Positions 9,666 to 18,850 of a stretch of 59,792 nt of DNA are shown here, piece after piece. This DNA comes from JAXMCI01 sp046349435 (GTDB lineage Bacteria; Pseudomonadota; Alphaproteobacteria; Dongiales; Dongiaceae), in contig JAXMCI010000047.1 in NCBI GenBank assembly GCA_046349435.1, positions 1 through 59,792 of the forward strand. The letters are read 5' to 3'. How positions within the stretch are numbered: the first letter of the stretch is position 1; every line of letters starts with the position of its first letter. The translations under genes were made by a program, and so were the position numbers. The notes beneath the pieces are model-generated. The model was not told where the DNA came from and did not search any database. It worked only from the letters and a program-made list of their open reading frames with translations.

Positions 9666-10646
9666 TCAGCCCGGGCGCTTCTTGCTGAGCTGCCCGAGCA
9701 CGGCGGCGACGACGATGATGGCGCCGACCGTGGTCTGCTGCAGGAACGGGTTGACGCCGAGCAGGGTCAGCCCGTTGCGGATGGTGACGATCAGCAGCAC
9801 GCCCGCGGCGGTGCCGAGGATGGTGCCGGCGCCGCCGCTCAGCGAGGCGCCGCCGATCACCACCGCGGCGATGGCGTCGAGCAGGTCGAGCGTGCCGAGC
9901 GTCGGGTTGGCGGAATCGAGCCGGGCGCTGTTGATCACCCCGGCGAGCCCGGCGCAGGAGCCGCTGATGACGAAGGCGATCGCCTTGATGCGGGTCACCG
10001 AGATGCCGACCAGGTCGGCCGCCTTCTCGTTGCCGCCGACGGCGTAGAATCCCATGCCGGTGGTGGTGTTGCGCAAGGTGAAATGGATCAGCAGCAGCAG
10101 CACCAGGCAGATCAGCATCGGCGCCCGGATGCCGGCCACCGCGCCCTGGCCGAACCACTGGTAGGGCTCGGGGAAGCCGTAGATCGTCTCGCCGCCGCTG
10201 ATCACCAGCCCGCCGCCGCTGATGATGCCGAGCACGCCCAGGGTGGCGACGAAGGACGGGATGCCGATGCGCGTCACCAGCCAGCCGTTGAGGGCGCCGA
10301 CCACGCTGCCGGCGGCGATGGCGAGCAGCACCGCCAGCGGCCAGGGCAGCCCCCACCAGACCACGGCGATGGCGCCGATCACCGCGCAGAAGCCCTCGAT
10401 GGCGCCGATGGAGAGGTCGATCTCGCGGCAGATGATGATCGGCGTCGTGCCGATCGCCAGCGTGCCGATGATGGCGAACTGCACCGACAGGTTGCTGATG
10501 TTGCGCAGCGACAGGAAATGCGGCGCGGTCAGCGCCAGCACGACCCACAGCAGCACCAGCGGCGCCAGCACGCCGGTCGAGCGCCCGAGCAGGCGGCGGC
10601 CGCCGCCGAGCAGGCCGGACAGGGAGTTGGTCATCGCGCCGCCCAT
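9666..10646 (-). CDS. Ribose-type ABC transporter permease
   Basis: A 326-aa inner-membrane permease of the RbsC/BPD_transp_2 family with about nine hydrophobic segments. The glycine-rich loop 'GAGTILGTAAGVLLI' near residue 270 and 'AVVIGGASLSGG' are the family's ATPase-contact region. ATG 10646 and ATG 10634 are both possible starts. It lies 37 bases behind the ATPase gene on the same strand, forming an importer with it and the binding protein at 12321. Such carriers take sugars but also other small polar compounds, so the name does not fix the substrate. Confidence 0.9.
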   Translation of the reverse strand: MGGAMTNSLSGLLGGGRRLLGRSTGVLAPLVLLWVVLALTAPHFLSLRNISNLSVQFAIIGTLAIGTTPIIICREIDLSIGAIEGFCAVIGAIAVVWWGLPWPLAVLLAIAAGSVVGALNGWLVTRIGIPSFVATLGVLGIISGGGLVISGGETIYGFPEPYQWFGQGAVAGIRAPMLICLVLLLLIHFTLRNTTTGMGFYAVGGNEKAADLVGISVTRIKAIAFVISGSCAGLAGVINSARLDSANPTLGTLDLLDAIAAVVIGGASLSGGAGTILGTAAGVLLIVTIRNGLTLLGVNPFLQQTTVGAIIVVAAVLGQLSKKRPG

Positions 10647-10683
10647 CGTCCCGGGCCCGCGACGGCACGCGCCGGCGGACCCT

Positions 10684-12213
10684 TCATGAAGCCTTCGCCA
10701 GGACGATGTGCAGAAGGTCGTCCGCGGTCAAGTCGGTGACCGCGGTCTCGCCGGCGGTGCGGCCGTCGCGCAGGATGTAGACGCGGTTGCACAGCCCGAC
10801 CAGCTCCTCGAACTCGGAGGAGGCGATGACCACGGCGGCCCCGTCGGCCGCCATCTGGCGGATCAGCTTGTAGATCTCGATCTTGCTGCCGATCGACACG
10901 CCGCGGGTCGGCTCGTCGGCCAGCACGATCTGCGGCCGGGTGGCCATCCAGCGCGCCAGGATGGTCTTCTGCTGGTTGCCGCCGGACAGGCTGGTGATCG
11001 GCGCGCGGATCGAGGCGGCCTTGATCTGCAGCTCGCCGCGCAGCCGCTCGGCGAGCCGCGCCATGGCGCCGCCCCTGAGCACGAAGCCGCCGCGCCGGAG
11101 GCCGGGGTCGCGGCCGGTGCTGGCCGCCGCGACGCAGATGTTGTTGGCGATGTCGTCGTTGGCGAAGATGCTCTCGTCCTGGCGGTCCTCGGGGATGAAG
11201 GCGATGCCGTGGGTGATCGCCTCGGCCGGGGCGCGGAACGCGACATTGCGGCCGTCGATGGCGATGCTGCCGCGCTCGATCGGCGTCACCCCGAAGATCG
11301 CCTTCAGCGTCTCGGTGCGGCCCGAGCCGACCAGCCCGGCGAGTCCCACCACCTCGCCGCGGCCGACGCTGAAGGAGACGTCGTGCAGCCGGCCGCCGGC
11401 GGCGATGCCGCTGACCTGCAGCTTGGGGACGGCGCCCAGCGCCGCCTCGGCCCGGCGCGGGAAGACGCTGCCGGCCGGCCGGCCGGACATCAGCTCGACG
11501 AGAGTGTCGACCGTCGTCTCGCGCGCCGCCAGGGTGCTCACCGCCTTGCCGTCGCGCAGCACGGTGATGCGGTCGGAGAGCGCCAGCGCCTCCTCGAGGA
11601 AATGGGTGATGAAGACGACGCCGACGCCGGCCTCGCGGATCCGGCGGATGCGGCCGAACAGGGCGCCGCGCTGGTCGGGGGGCAGCGAGGAGGTCGGCTC
11701 GTCGAACAGGATGACCTTGGGCGACTGGGCCTGGGCCCGGGCGATCTCGACCAGCTGGCGCTCGGCCTGGCTGAGCGAGGCCACCGGCGCCGCCGGGTCG
11801 AGGTCGAGCGCCATCGCCGCCAGGCTCTCGCGGGCGCGCGCCAGCAGCCGCCGGCGGTCGACCAGGCCGATCGCGGCGCCGCGGCGGCGCAGCGGGATGT
11901 CGCTGATCAGGATGTTCTCGGCGACCGACAGGTTGGGCAGCAGCGAGAGCTCCTGGTGCACCACGACGATGCCGAGCCGGTGCGTCAGCCGCGGCGACGG
12001 CTCGATCGCCCGGCCGTCGAGCTCGATGCTGCCGGCGTCGGGCCGCACGATGCCGGAGAGGATCTTGACCAGCGTGCTCTTGCCGGCGCCGTTCTCGCCG
12101 AGCAGCGCGTGGATCTCGCCATGCGCGACGGCGAAGTCGACGCCGTCCAGCGCGCGGGTGGCGCCGTAGCTCTTCGAGATGCCGCGGGCGGCGAGGCAGG
12201 GCGGGGCGGTCAT
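10684..12213 (-). CDS. Ribose-type ABC transporter ATP-binding protein (two NBDs)
   Basis: A 509-aa duplicated ATPase of the RbsA/MglA class. The first domain has Walker A 'GENGAGKS' (residues 39-46), signature 'LSQAE' and Walker B 'VILFDEPTS'. The second has the degenerate P-loop 'GLVGSGRTE' usual for this class, signature 'LSGGNQQK' and 'IVLADEPTRG'. ATG 12213 gives 'MTAPPCLAARGISKSYG'. It is downstream of the binding-protein gene, with a palindromic repeat in the gap, and upstream of the permease. Confidence 0.92.
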   Translation of the reverse strand: MTAPPCLAARGISKSYGATRALDGVDFAVAHGEIHALLGENGAGKSTLVKILSGIVRPDAGSIELDGRAIEPSPRLTHRLGIVVVHQELSLLPNLSVAENILISDIPLRRRGAAIGLVDRRRLLARARESLAAMALDLDPAAPVASLSQAERQLVEIARAQAQSPKVILFDEPTSSLPPDQRGALFGRIRRIREAGVGVVFITHFLEEALALSDRITVLRDGKAVSTLAARETTVDTLVELMSGRPAGSVFPRRAEAALGAVPKLQVSGIAAGGRLHDVSFSVGRGEVVGLAGLVGSGRTETLKAIFGVTPIERGSIAIDGRNVAFRAPAEAITHGIAFIPEDRQDESIFANDDIANNICVAAASTGRDPGLRRGGFVLRGGAMARLAERLRGELQIKAASIRAPITSLSGGNQQKTILARWMATRPQIVLADEPTRGVSIGSKIEIYKLIRQMAADGAAVVIASSEFEELVGLCNRVYILRDGRTAGETAVTDLTADDLLHIVLAKAS

Positions 12214-12224
12214 GTCTCCACTCT

Positions 12225-12267
12225 TGTCATCGCCGGGCCTGGCCCTGGGCCTGACCCGGCAATGACA
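12225..12267. repeat. TGTCAT...ATGACA palindromic repeat, copy 1
   Basis: An imperfect palindrome: TGTCATCGCCGGG pairs with CCCGGCAATGACA (one mismatch) around a 17-base centre. It sits between the binding-protein stop and the ATPase start on the minus strand. Three relatives occur at 31837, 36365 and 47067. The position inside an ABC operon suggests it could lower expression of the ATPase and permease relative to the binding protein, as REP elements do in other operons (inference). Confidence 0.75.
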
Positions 12268-12320
12268 GTCTTGGGAGGGGCGGCGGGACTCGGCTCCCGC
12301 CGCCCCCTCGCCTTCCGTCC

Positions 12321-13337
12321 CTACTTGCAGCCGCCGATGGCGCGCTTCACGTCGGCGACGAGGCCGGGGGTGGTGCCCTCGGTGGCGCCGCTGCCGATCT
12401 TCTCCATCAGCGCCTTGTCGACGATGAAGGTCGGCATGATGATCTTCGGCGGCACGGTCTTGCCGTTGGCGATGTCGACGCCGGTGCGCACCACCTGGGC
12501 GCCGATGTCGCGCCAGCCCTGGTAGAGGTCGGCGGTGACCTGGCCGGTCCACACCTTGTTGAGCGTCTCGCAGTCGCCGTTGTAGCCGGTGATCACCGGC
12601 GTGGCGCCGGCCACCTTGGCGGCGGTGACGACGCCCTTGGCCATGCCGTCGCTGAGCGCGATGATCAGCTTCAGGTCGGGCTCCTTGGTGAGGAAGTCGG
12701 CGGCCAGCGCGTTGGCCTTGTCCGACATCCAGCCGGCCTCGCCATAGGCGGCCACCTGGATCTTCGGGAACTCCTTCAGGGCCCGGTTGAAGCCGTTCTC
12801 GCGCAGGAGGCCGGCCTGGTGCGCCTTGGCGCCCTGGACCAGCGCCACCTTGCCCTCGCCGCCGATCTTCTCGAAGGCCCACTTGGCGATGTTGTAGCCG
12901 CCGGCCTCCTCGTCGCTCGAGATCAGCGTCGCGGTGGTGCCGCCGCCGAGATTGTCGCCGATGAACATGATGATCGGCACCTTGGCCTCGTTGGCCTTCT
13001 TGATCGACGGGCCGATCGCCTTGGAATCCTCGGGGTCGATGGCGATGACGTCGACGCCCAGCGACAGCAGGTTGTCCATCGCGTTGGCCTGGGCGGCGGC
13101 GCCGGCGGAGAGCGCGAACTGCATCTTCGCGCCGAGCTCCTGCGCCTGGTTCTTGGCGCCGTCGATGGCGTCGGCGATCACCGGCAGGTCGGCGGGGTAG
13201 GAGGTCCAGCCGATGGTGATGTCCTTGGCCGAAGCGCCGCCGGCGGCGGCGAGGCCGATGAAGGCGGCGCCCGCCGCCAGCAGCAGGGCCCGGCGGACCG
13301 CCGGGCGACGCTCGATCCGATGATTCTGTCTCCTCAT
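12321..13337 (-). CDS. Ribose-type ABC transporter periplasmic binding protein
   Basis: A 338-aa periplasmic substrate-binding protein of the type I sugar-binding fold (Peripla_BP_4). The N-terminus is basic, then hydrophobic, with a cleavage site after 'GASA' at about residue 37, so it is exported by Sec. 'ANAMDNLLSLGVDVIAIDPED' region and 'ITGYNGDCETL' are the usual hinge and ligand-side segments. It is the first gene of the importer (binding protein, ATPase, permease) and follows the amidase by only 18 bases. The ligand cannot be read from sequence; the neighbours suggest a nitrogenous ring compound or amide rather than a sugar. Confidence 0.9.
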   Translation of the reverse strand: MRRQNHRIERRPAVRRALLLAAGAAFIGLAAAGGASAKDITIGWTSYPADLPVIADAIDGAKNQAQELGAKMQFALSAGAAAQANAMDNLLSLGVDVIAIDPEDSKAIGPSIKKANEAKVPIIMFIGDNLGGGTTATLISSDEEAGGYNIAKWAFEKIGGEGKVALVQGAKAHQAGLLRENGFNRALKEFPKIQVAAYGEAGWMSDKANALAADFLTKEPDLKLIIALSDGMAKGVVTAAKVAGATPVITGYNGDCETLNKVWTGQVTADLYQGWRDIGAQVVRTGVDIANGKTVPPKIIMPTFIVDKALMEKIGSGATEGTTPGLVADVKRAIGGCK

Positions 13338-13355
13338 GGCTCTCCCTTTCTTTGG

Positions 13356-14870
13356 TTACAGCGTCTGCCAGTCGACCGACTGCTCGAAGGCATACGCGGC
13401 TCGGTAAAGGCTGCACTCGTCCCAATGGCGCCCGACCAGCATCAGCCCGACCGGCAGCGCGCCGGCCAGGCCGCAGGGCACGGTGATGGCGGGATGGCCG
13501 GTGCCGCAGAAGGGCGCCGTGTTGCCGTTCATCGCCAGCGCCGCGTCCCAGGTCTGCCGGATGCCGGCATCCTCCGGCGGCAGGCGGGTGGCGAGCTGCG
13601 GCGTGGTCGGCATCAGCAGCAGGTCGTGCTCGGCCAGCGCCGCGTCGTAGAGGCCGCGCATCTGCCGGATCAGGTTCTGCGACTTGCCGTAGAAGCGCCC
13701 GCCATAGGTCCGCGCCATGTGCTCGGCGGCGATCATCACCACCTTGAGCGGCACCGAGATCTCGTCGGCGCGCTGCCGCCAGCGCGCCATCGCCGCTGCC
13801 GCGCCGGCGAGGTAGAGCCCGCCATGGTTGGAGGCGGCGCCGTTGCCGCGCATCATCATGTCCATGGCGCCCTCGATCAGGGTCGGCGCCCAGATCGCCC
13901 GGCCGATGGCGTGCACCGGCACCGAGATCTCGCGCACCTCGGCGCCGAGCATGGCGAGCCGCGCCGCGGCGGCACGCACCTTCTCGTCGACCGCGGCCTC
14001 GGATTCCGGCCGGCCGAAGCCCTCGCGCACGATGCCGATCCTGAGGCCCCGCACGCTGTCGCCGAGGCTGGCGCCGTAGGGCGCGGTGACGACGTCGGCC
14101 TGCCGCGGATCGATGCCGTCGGGCCCGGCCACGGCCTCGAGCAGCAGCGCGTTGCCGGCGACGTCGGCCGACATCGGCCCGGTATGGTCGATGGTGTACT
14201 CGATCGGGAACATGCCGGTGTAGGGGATCAGACCGTAAGTCGGCTTCATCCCGACGATGCCGCACCAGGCGGCCGGGATGCGGATCGAGCCGCCCTGGTC
14301 GCCGCCGAGCGAGAGATCCGCCTCCCCCGCCGCGATCAGCGCCGCCGAGCCGGAGGAGGAGCCGCCGGCGGCGTGCGCCGGGCTGCGCGGGTTGAGCACC
14401 GGCGCCGGCCAGCTGGTGTGGCTGCCGCCCGAGGAGCAGAGATACTCGCACTGCGCCTTGCCGACGATCTCGCCGCCGGCGTCGAGGATGCGGGTGACCA
14501 CCGTGGCGTCGGCCTCCGGCACGAAGCCGTCGAGGAAGCCGGCGCCGGCCGCCATCGGCACGCCGGCGAGGCAGATGCTGTCCTTCAGCACCACCCGCTT
14601 GCCCGCGAGCGGCCCGCCGGGGCGGCCCTTGATCGAGAGCTTCCGGACCCAGGCATTATGGGGATTGGCCTCGCCCTCCGGGCGGAAACCGGCGCTGCGC
14701 GGATAAGGCGACACGGGCACCGGGTCGGGCAGCCGGTCGACCAGGTCGTAGCCGGCCAGCGTCCCCTCCAGCATCTCCCGCCAGGTCGCCGCCTCCGCCG
14801 CGCTCATGGAGAATCCGAGCGATGCCGCGATGTCCTGCAGCTGGTCGAGGGTGGGACGCAGGACCGGCAT
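13356..14870 (-). CDS. Amidase, amidase-signature family
   Basis: A 504-aa amidohydrolase of the amidase signature family, hydrolysing a carboxamide to acid and ammonia or amine. The Ser-cisSer-Lys triad is complete: Lys96 in 'VVLKDSI', cis-Ser171 in 'GGSSSGS' and nucleophile Ser195 in 'DQGGSIRIPA' (24 residues apart, as in the family). There is no signal peptide, so it is cytoplasmic. It is encoded just upstream of the importer genes on the same strand and downstream of hyuB. The 164-base gap before it probably carries a promoter. Confidence 0.9.
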   Translation of the reverse strand: MPVLRPTLDQLQDIAASLGFSMSAAEAATWREMLEGTLAGYDLVDRLPDPVPVSPYPRSAGFRPEGEANPHNAWVRKLSIKGRPGGPLAGKRVVLKDSICLAGVPMAAGAGFLDGFVPEADATVVTRILDAGGEIVGKAQCEYLCSSGGSHTSWPAPVLNPRSPAHAAGGSSSGSAALIAAGEADLSLGGDQGGSIRIPAAWCGIVGMKPTYGLIPYTGMFPIEYTIDHTGPMSADVAGNALLLEAVAGPDGIDPRQADVVTAPYGASLGDSVRGLRIGIVREGFGRPESEAAVDEKVRAAAARLAMLGAEVREISVPVHAIGRAIWAPTLIEGAMDMMMRGNGAASNHGGLYLAGAAAAMARWRQRADEISVPLKVVMIAAEHMARTYGGRFYGKSQNLIRQMRGLYDAALAEHDLLLMPTTPQLATRLPPEDAGIRQTWDAALAMNGNTAPFCGTGHPAITVPCGLAGALPVGLMLVGRHWDECSLYRAAYAFEQSVDWQTL

Positions 14871-15034
14871 CTCGTGTCAGCTCCCGGCGAGGCAGGTCGG
14901 ACGCAGAGGCGGAGCGGTCATCGACTGTCGCATGGGCGACGAACCTCGTTCAATACGGTGCTGGCAATATGGCGCTGGCGTCCTGCGATGCCGGGGATCG
15001 TTGGTCGGCCGGGCGTGCTCTCTCCTGCGGCCGG

Positions 15035-16735
15035 CTACTCGGCGGCATCGCTGCGGACGCCGTAGTGCCGCGCCAGGTAGCCGGCGGTGAACAGGCCGCC
15101 CTGCGCCTCGCGGCGGATCAGCTCGGGATCGCGGCCGGCCGGATCGCCGTAGCCGCCGGCGCCCGGCGTCTCGATCACCACCGACTGCTCCGGCCCCAAG
15201 CGGACGTCGAACGGCTTGCCCGGCAGCTCCGTCTCGGCCGCGCCGGGGCCGCGCAGCAGGAGGCGGCCCGAGGCGCCGGGGCCGCCGCCGAAGATGCCCC
15301 AGGGCTGGTGGCGCACCCGCTCCATGAAGCCGGTGAAGCTGGTCTCGTGGCCGACCGGCCGGATCACCCGGCGCAGCCCGGCGCCGCCGCGATGGCGGCC
15401 GGGGCCGGCGGAATCGACGACCAGCTCGTAGGAATCGACCAGCAGCGGATATTCCTGCTCGATCGCCTCGATCGGCAGGTTGGAGGTGTTGGTGATGTGG
15501 ACCTGCACCCCGTCCTTGCCGTCCTTGCCGGCGCGCCCGCCGAAGCCGCCGCCCAGCGTCTCGAGATAGAGGTAGGGCTGGCCGGTGCGCGGATCGGTGC
15601 CGCTGAAGATCGCCGCGCTGTTGGAGCCGTTCGACGCGCCGCAGACGAGGTCCGGCACGGCGTCCTTGAGCGCCCCGACGATCATGTCGGCGATGCGCTG
15701 GCAGGCGGCGGTGCGCTGGGCGACGGCCGCCGGGAAGGAGCAGTTGAGCAGCGAGCCCTCGTCGCAGACCAGCTCGATCGAATCGAGCACGCCCTGGTTG
15801 TTCGGCACGTCCTCGTCGAGCAGCGCCTTCAGCGTGTAGCAGACCGCCGACTGCAGGGCGTTGATGGTCATGTTGATGTTGCCGCTGACCTGCGCGGCCG
15901 AGCCGCGGAAGTCGAGCTTCACCGTGCCGTCGCCGACCTCGATGCGCAGCTTCAGCGGCAGGTCGAGATGGCCCTGCGCGTCGCCGTCGAGCACGTCGGC
16001 GATCTCGTAGACGCCCGGCTTGAGGCGCCGGAAGCCTTCGCGCATACGCCGCGCGGTGCGCTCGATGATCTCCTCGAAGGCGGCGAACAGCGTCTCGGCC
16101 GGCGTCGTCTGGGCGAGCTCCTTGAGGCGGCGCTCGCCGAGCCGGCAGGCCGAGATCTGCGCCACGTAGTCGCCGCGGCGCTCCTCCGGCAGGCGGACGT
16201 TGAGCAGCAGCAGGTCCATGATGTCGGCCTGCAGCTCGCCGCGGCGGAACAGCCGGATCGGCGGGATCCGGAGCCCCTCCTGGTAGATCTCGGTCATCAC
16301 GCTGGCCAGCCCGCCCGGCGCCATGCCGCCGATGTCGGCGTGGTGCGCGATGTTGGTGATCCAGGCGACCAGCCGGCCCTCGAGGAAGACCGGCATCGCC
16401 ATGTTGATGTCGGGCAGGTGGGTGCCGCCGGCGGCGTACGGGTCGTTGCCGATGAAGAGGTCGCCCTCCTCGATGCTGGCCAGCGGATACTTCTTCAGCA
16501 GGCTCTCGATCAGCCCGAGCCCGGAGGAGAGGTGCACCGGCAGCGACTGGGCCGGCTGCGCCACCAGCCGGCCGGCCGGGTCGGTCAGCATCACGCTGTG
16601 GTCGTGGCGCTCCTTGATGTTGGTCGAGTAGGCGCTCTTCATCAGCGCCACATAGACCTCCTCGGTGATCGACAGCAGCGCGTTGTGCAGCACCTCGAGC
16701 GCGATCGGGTCGGGAACGTTGCGGCGGTCGGTCAT
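15035..16735 (-). CDS. hyuB: Hydantoinase/oxoprolinase family protein, subunit B
   Basis: A 566-aa HyuB-family subunit, partner of the ATP-using HyuA. The family includes N-methylhydantoinase, 5-oxoprolinase and caprolactamase; related carboxylases share the fold. 'PDPIALEVLHNAL' at the N-terminus, 'GNDPYAAGGTHLPDINM' and 'PGAGGYGDP' near the C-terminus are typical. ATG 16735 overlaps the hyuA stop by 4 bases (ATGA), so they are coupled and should form one complex. The expected job is ATP-driven opening of a lactam, imide or hydantoin ring. Confidence 0.92.
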   Translation of the reverse strand: MTDRRNVPDPIALEVLHNALLSITEEVYVALMKSAYSTNIKERHDHSVMLTDPAGRLVAQPAQSLPVHLSSGLGLIESLLKKYPLASIEEGDLFIGNDPYAAGGTHLPDINMAMPVFLEGRLVAWITNIAHHADIGGMAPGGLASVMTEIYQEGLRIPPIRLFRRGELQADIMDLLLLNVRLPEERRGDYVAQISACRLGERRLKELAQTTPAETLFAAFEEIIERTARRMREGFRRLKPGVYEIADVLDGDAQGHLDLPLKLRIEVGDGTVKLDFRGSAAQVSGNINMTINALQSAVCYTLKALLDEDVPNNQGVLDSIELVCDEGSLLNCSFPAAVAQRTAACQRIADMIVGALKDAVPDLVCGASNGSNSAAIFSGTDPRTGQPYLYLETLGGGFGGRAGKDGKDGVQVHITNTSNLPIEAIEQEYPLLVDSYELVVDSAGPGRHRGGAGLRRVIRPVGHETSFTGFMERVRHQPWGIFGGGPGASGRLLLRGPGAAETELPGKPFDVRLGPEQSVVIETPGAGGYGDPAGRDPELIRREAQGGLFTAGYLARHYGVRSDAAE

Positions 16736-18774
16736 GCCGTCACCTCGATCAGCAGGTTGTGCGCCGCGTCGACCCGGGCGCGGTCGCCGGGGAAGACCAG
16801 CGTGGTGGTGTCGAGCTGCTCGATCACCGCCGGGCCCGCGACGACGTGGCCGGGCAGCAGGTCGGCGCGGGCATAGAGCCGCGCCGTGGCCGGCGCGTCG
16901 GCGGCGAACCAGACCGGCCGCTCGCCGATCGGCGCCGGGCTGCCGGCGGCGGTGGCGCCGCCGGCCAGCGGCTCGGTGAACTTGAGCCGGCCGCGCGCCG
17001 CCAGCCGGAAGTTGACGACCTCGACCGGGTCCTCGGGGTTGAAGTAGCCGTAGGTCGTCTCGTGCGCCTGGAAGAACCGGCGGCGCAGCTCCGCCTCGGC
17101 CGGCAGCTCGCTGCCGGCGAGCCGCACCGCCAGCTCGAAGTTCTGCCCGACATAGCGCATGTCGAGCGTGATCTCGACCAGCCGGTCGCCCGGCGGCACG
17201 TCCTCGTGCGCGAACCAGGCATCGGCGGCGGCGGCGAGGTCGGCGAGATGGCCGGCCAGGCGCGGCCGGTTCTCCGCCTCGACGCGGATCCGGTCGGTGC
17301 GCACGAAATCCTCGGCGAGATCGGAGACCACCAGACCCTGGGCGCAGAGGATGCCCGGCGCCGGCGGCACCAGGATCTCGCGCATGCCGAGGCTGCGCGC
17401 CACCTCGGTGGCGTGCAGCGGGCCGGCGCCGCCGAAGGCGAACAGGCTGAACTGCCGGGGATCGTGGCCGCGCTCGACCGAGACGGAGCGCAGCGAGCGC
17501 ACCATGTTGGAGACGACGATGCTGAGCACGCCGTGCGCCGCCCGCTCGACGGTGAAGCCCAGCCGGTCGGCGACCGGCTGCAGCGCGCGGCGGGCGGCGC
17601 CGGAATCGAGCGCCATGCGGCCGCCGATCAGCCCGCCGGCCGAGAGCCGGCCGAGCGCCAGGTTGGCGTCGCTCACCGTCGGCTGGTCGCCGCCCTTGCC
17701 GTAGCAGGCCGGGCCGGGCACGGCGCCGGCGCTCATCGGCCCGACCTTGAGCCCGCCGTCGCGCTCGAACCAGGCGATCGAGCCGCCGCCGGCGCCGATC
17801 GTGTCGATGTCGACCATCGGCAGGCGCACCGGGAAGTCGGCGACGGTGCGGCTGAAGGCGGTGCCGGCCTGGTAGTCGCGAATCAGGCAGACGTCGGCCG
17901 AGGTGCCGCCCATGTCGAGCGTGATCAGGTTGGGCCGGGCGGCGAGCTTGGCGACGTGGATGGCGCCCATCACGCCCGCCGCCGGGCCGGAGAGCGCGGT
18001 GCGGATCGGGAAGCGCCGGGCGCGCTCGGCCGACATCAGCCCGCCGCGCGAGGAGTTGATGCCGAGCGCCGCGCCGGGCGCGACGGTGGCGAGCTCGCGC
18101 TCCAGCCCGTCGAGATAGCGGGTCACCACCGGCTGGAGGTAGGCGTTGAGCACGGTGGTCGAGAGCCGCTCGTACTCGCGGAACTCCGGCTGCACCTCGC
18201 AGGAGAGCGAGACGAAGAGATCGGGCAGGCGCGCCGCCAGCCGCTCGCGCACCCGCCGCTCGTGGTCCGGGGTGAGGAAGGCGAAGAGGAAGCAGACGGC
18301 GCAGGCCTCGGCGCCGGAGCGGGCGATCTCCTCGGCCACCGCGTCGACGTCGGACTCGTCGAGCGGCCGCAGCACCGCGCCGCTCGCCATCACCCGCTCG
18401 GTGACCTCGAAGCGGCGCTCGCGCGGCACCAGCGGCGTCGGGTAGTCGCGCTGGAAGCTGTACATGTGCGGCCGCACCTGGCGCTGGATCTCCAGCAGGT
18501 CGCGGAAGCCGCGGGTGGTGATCAGCGCCACCTCGGCGCCGCGCTTCTGGATCAGCGCGTTGGTCGCCACCGTGGTGCCGTGCTCCAGCCGGCGCACCGC
18601 CTCGATCGGGATGCCGGCCTCGGCGCACAGCGCCTGGAAGCCCTCGATGATGGCGCGGTGCGGCCGGTCGGGAGTCGAGGCCAGCTTGAACACGTGATAT
18701 GCCCTGGCCTCGTCGTTATAGGCATAGAGATCGGTAAAGGTACCCCCGACATCGACGCCGACGATCCACGGCAT
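16732..18774 (-). CDS. hyuA: Hydantoinase/oxoprolinase family protein, subunit A
   Basis: A 680-aa ATP-binding subunit of the HyuA family (actin-like ATPase fold). 'IVGVDVGGTFTDL' opens the protein, 'GTTVATNALIQ' and 'DMGGTSADVCLI' are the phosphate-binding loops. I chose ATG 18774 over ATG 18804: AAGG lies 8 bases upstream of 18774, while 18804 lacks a ribosome site and adds ten residues outside the family. It is transcribed divergently from the GntR regulator, with 76 bases between the two start codons, so it is the likely regulated operon head (hyuA-hyuB, perhaps on to amidase and importer). Confidence 0.9.
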   Translation of the reverse strand: MPWIVGVDVGGTFTDLYAYNDEARAYHVFKLASTPDRPHRAIIEGFQALCAEAGIPIEAVRRLEHGTTVATNALIQKRGAEVALITTRGFRDLLEIQRQVRPHMYSFQRDYPTPLVPRERRFEVTERVMASGAVLRPLDESDVDAVAEEIARSGAEACAVCFLFAFLTPDHERRVRERLAARLPDLFVSLSCEVQPEFREYERLSTTVLNAYLQPVVTRYLDGLERELATVAPGAALGINSSRGGLMSAERARRFPIRTALSGPAAGVMGAIHVAKLAARPNLITLDMGGTSADVCLIRDYQAGTAFSRTVADFPVRLPMVDIDTIGAGGGSIAWFERDGGLKVGPMSAGAVPGPACYGKGGDQPTVSDANLALGRLSAGGLIGGRMALDSGAARRALQPVADRLGFTVERAAHGVLSIVVSNMVRSLRSVSVERGHDPRQFSLFAFGGAGPLHATEVARSLGMREILVPPAPGILCAQGLVVSDLAEDFVRTDRIRVEAENRPRLAGHLADLAAAADAWFAHEDVPPGDRLVEITLDMRYVGQNFELAVRLAGSELPAEAELRRRFFQAHETTYGYFNPEDPVEVVNFRLAARGRLKFTEPLAGGATAAGSPAPIGERPVWFAADAPATARLYARADLLPGHVVAGPAVIEQLDTTTLVFPGDRARVDAAHNLLIEVTA

Positions 18775-18850
18775 GGGATGAGCCTTGAATTTCACACGGT
18801 GCATGCAATGCTAGTCGGGCTTGCGCCATGTTGTCAAACGGAGGACTCCG
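18775..18850. promoter_or_regulatory. Divergent hyuA/gntR control region with TGCATGCA palindrome
   Basis: This 76-base gap must hold both promoters. TGCATGCA at 18800-18807, inside the wider minus-strand text CATTGCATGCACCG, is the only clear palindrome and is a candidate operator for the adjacent GntR/FCD protein. GGAGGA at 18840-18845 is the ribosome site for the regulator and fixes its start at ATG 18851. Confidence 0.4.

Noticed and set aside
10708..12525. Long plus-strand frame opposite the ABC ATPase
   Set aside because: Composition-driven antisense frame; the minus strand encodes clear Walker and signature motifs.
9666..13337. Assigning the importer to ribose
   Set aside because: The family match fixes only the transporter class; no ribokinase or sugar catabolic gene is nearby.
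14871..15034. Promoter and operator calls in the 164-base gap before the amidase
   Set aside because: Only weak TTGCCA-like and CAATA words were found, without good spacing; it probably has a promoter but I cannot place it.
15035..18628. A single 1197-codon protein covering hyuB and part of hyuA
   Set aside because: The upstream part is an out-of-frame reading of hyuA; HyuB begins at ATG 16735 with the usual 4-base overlap.
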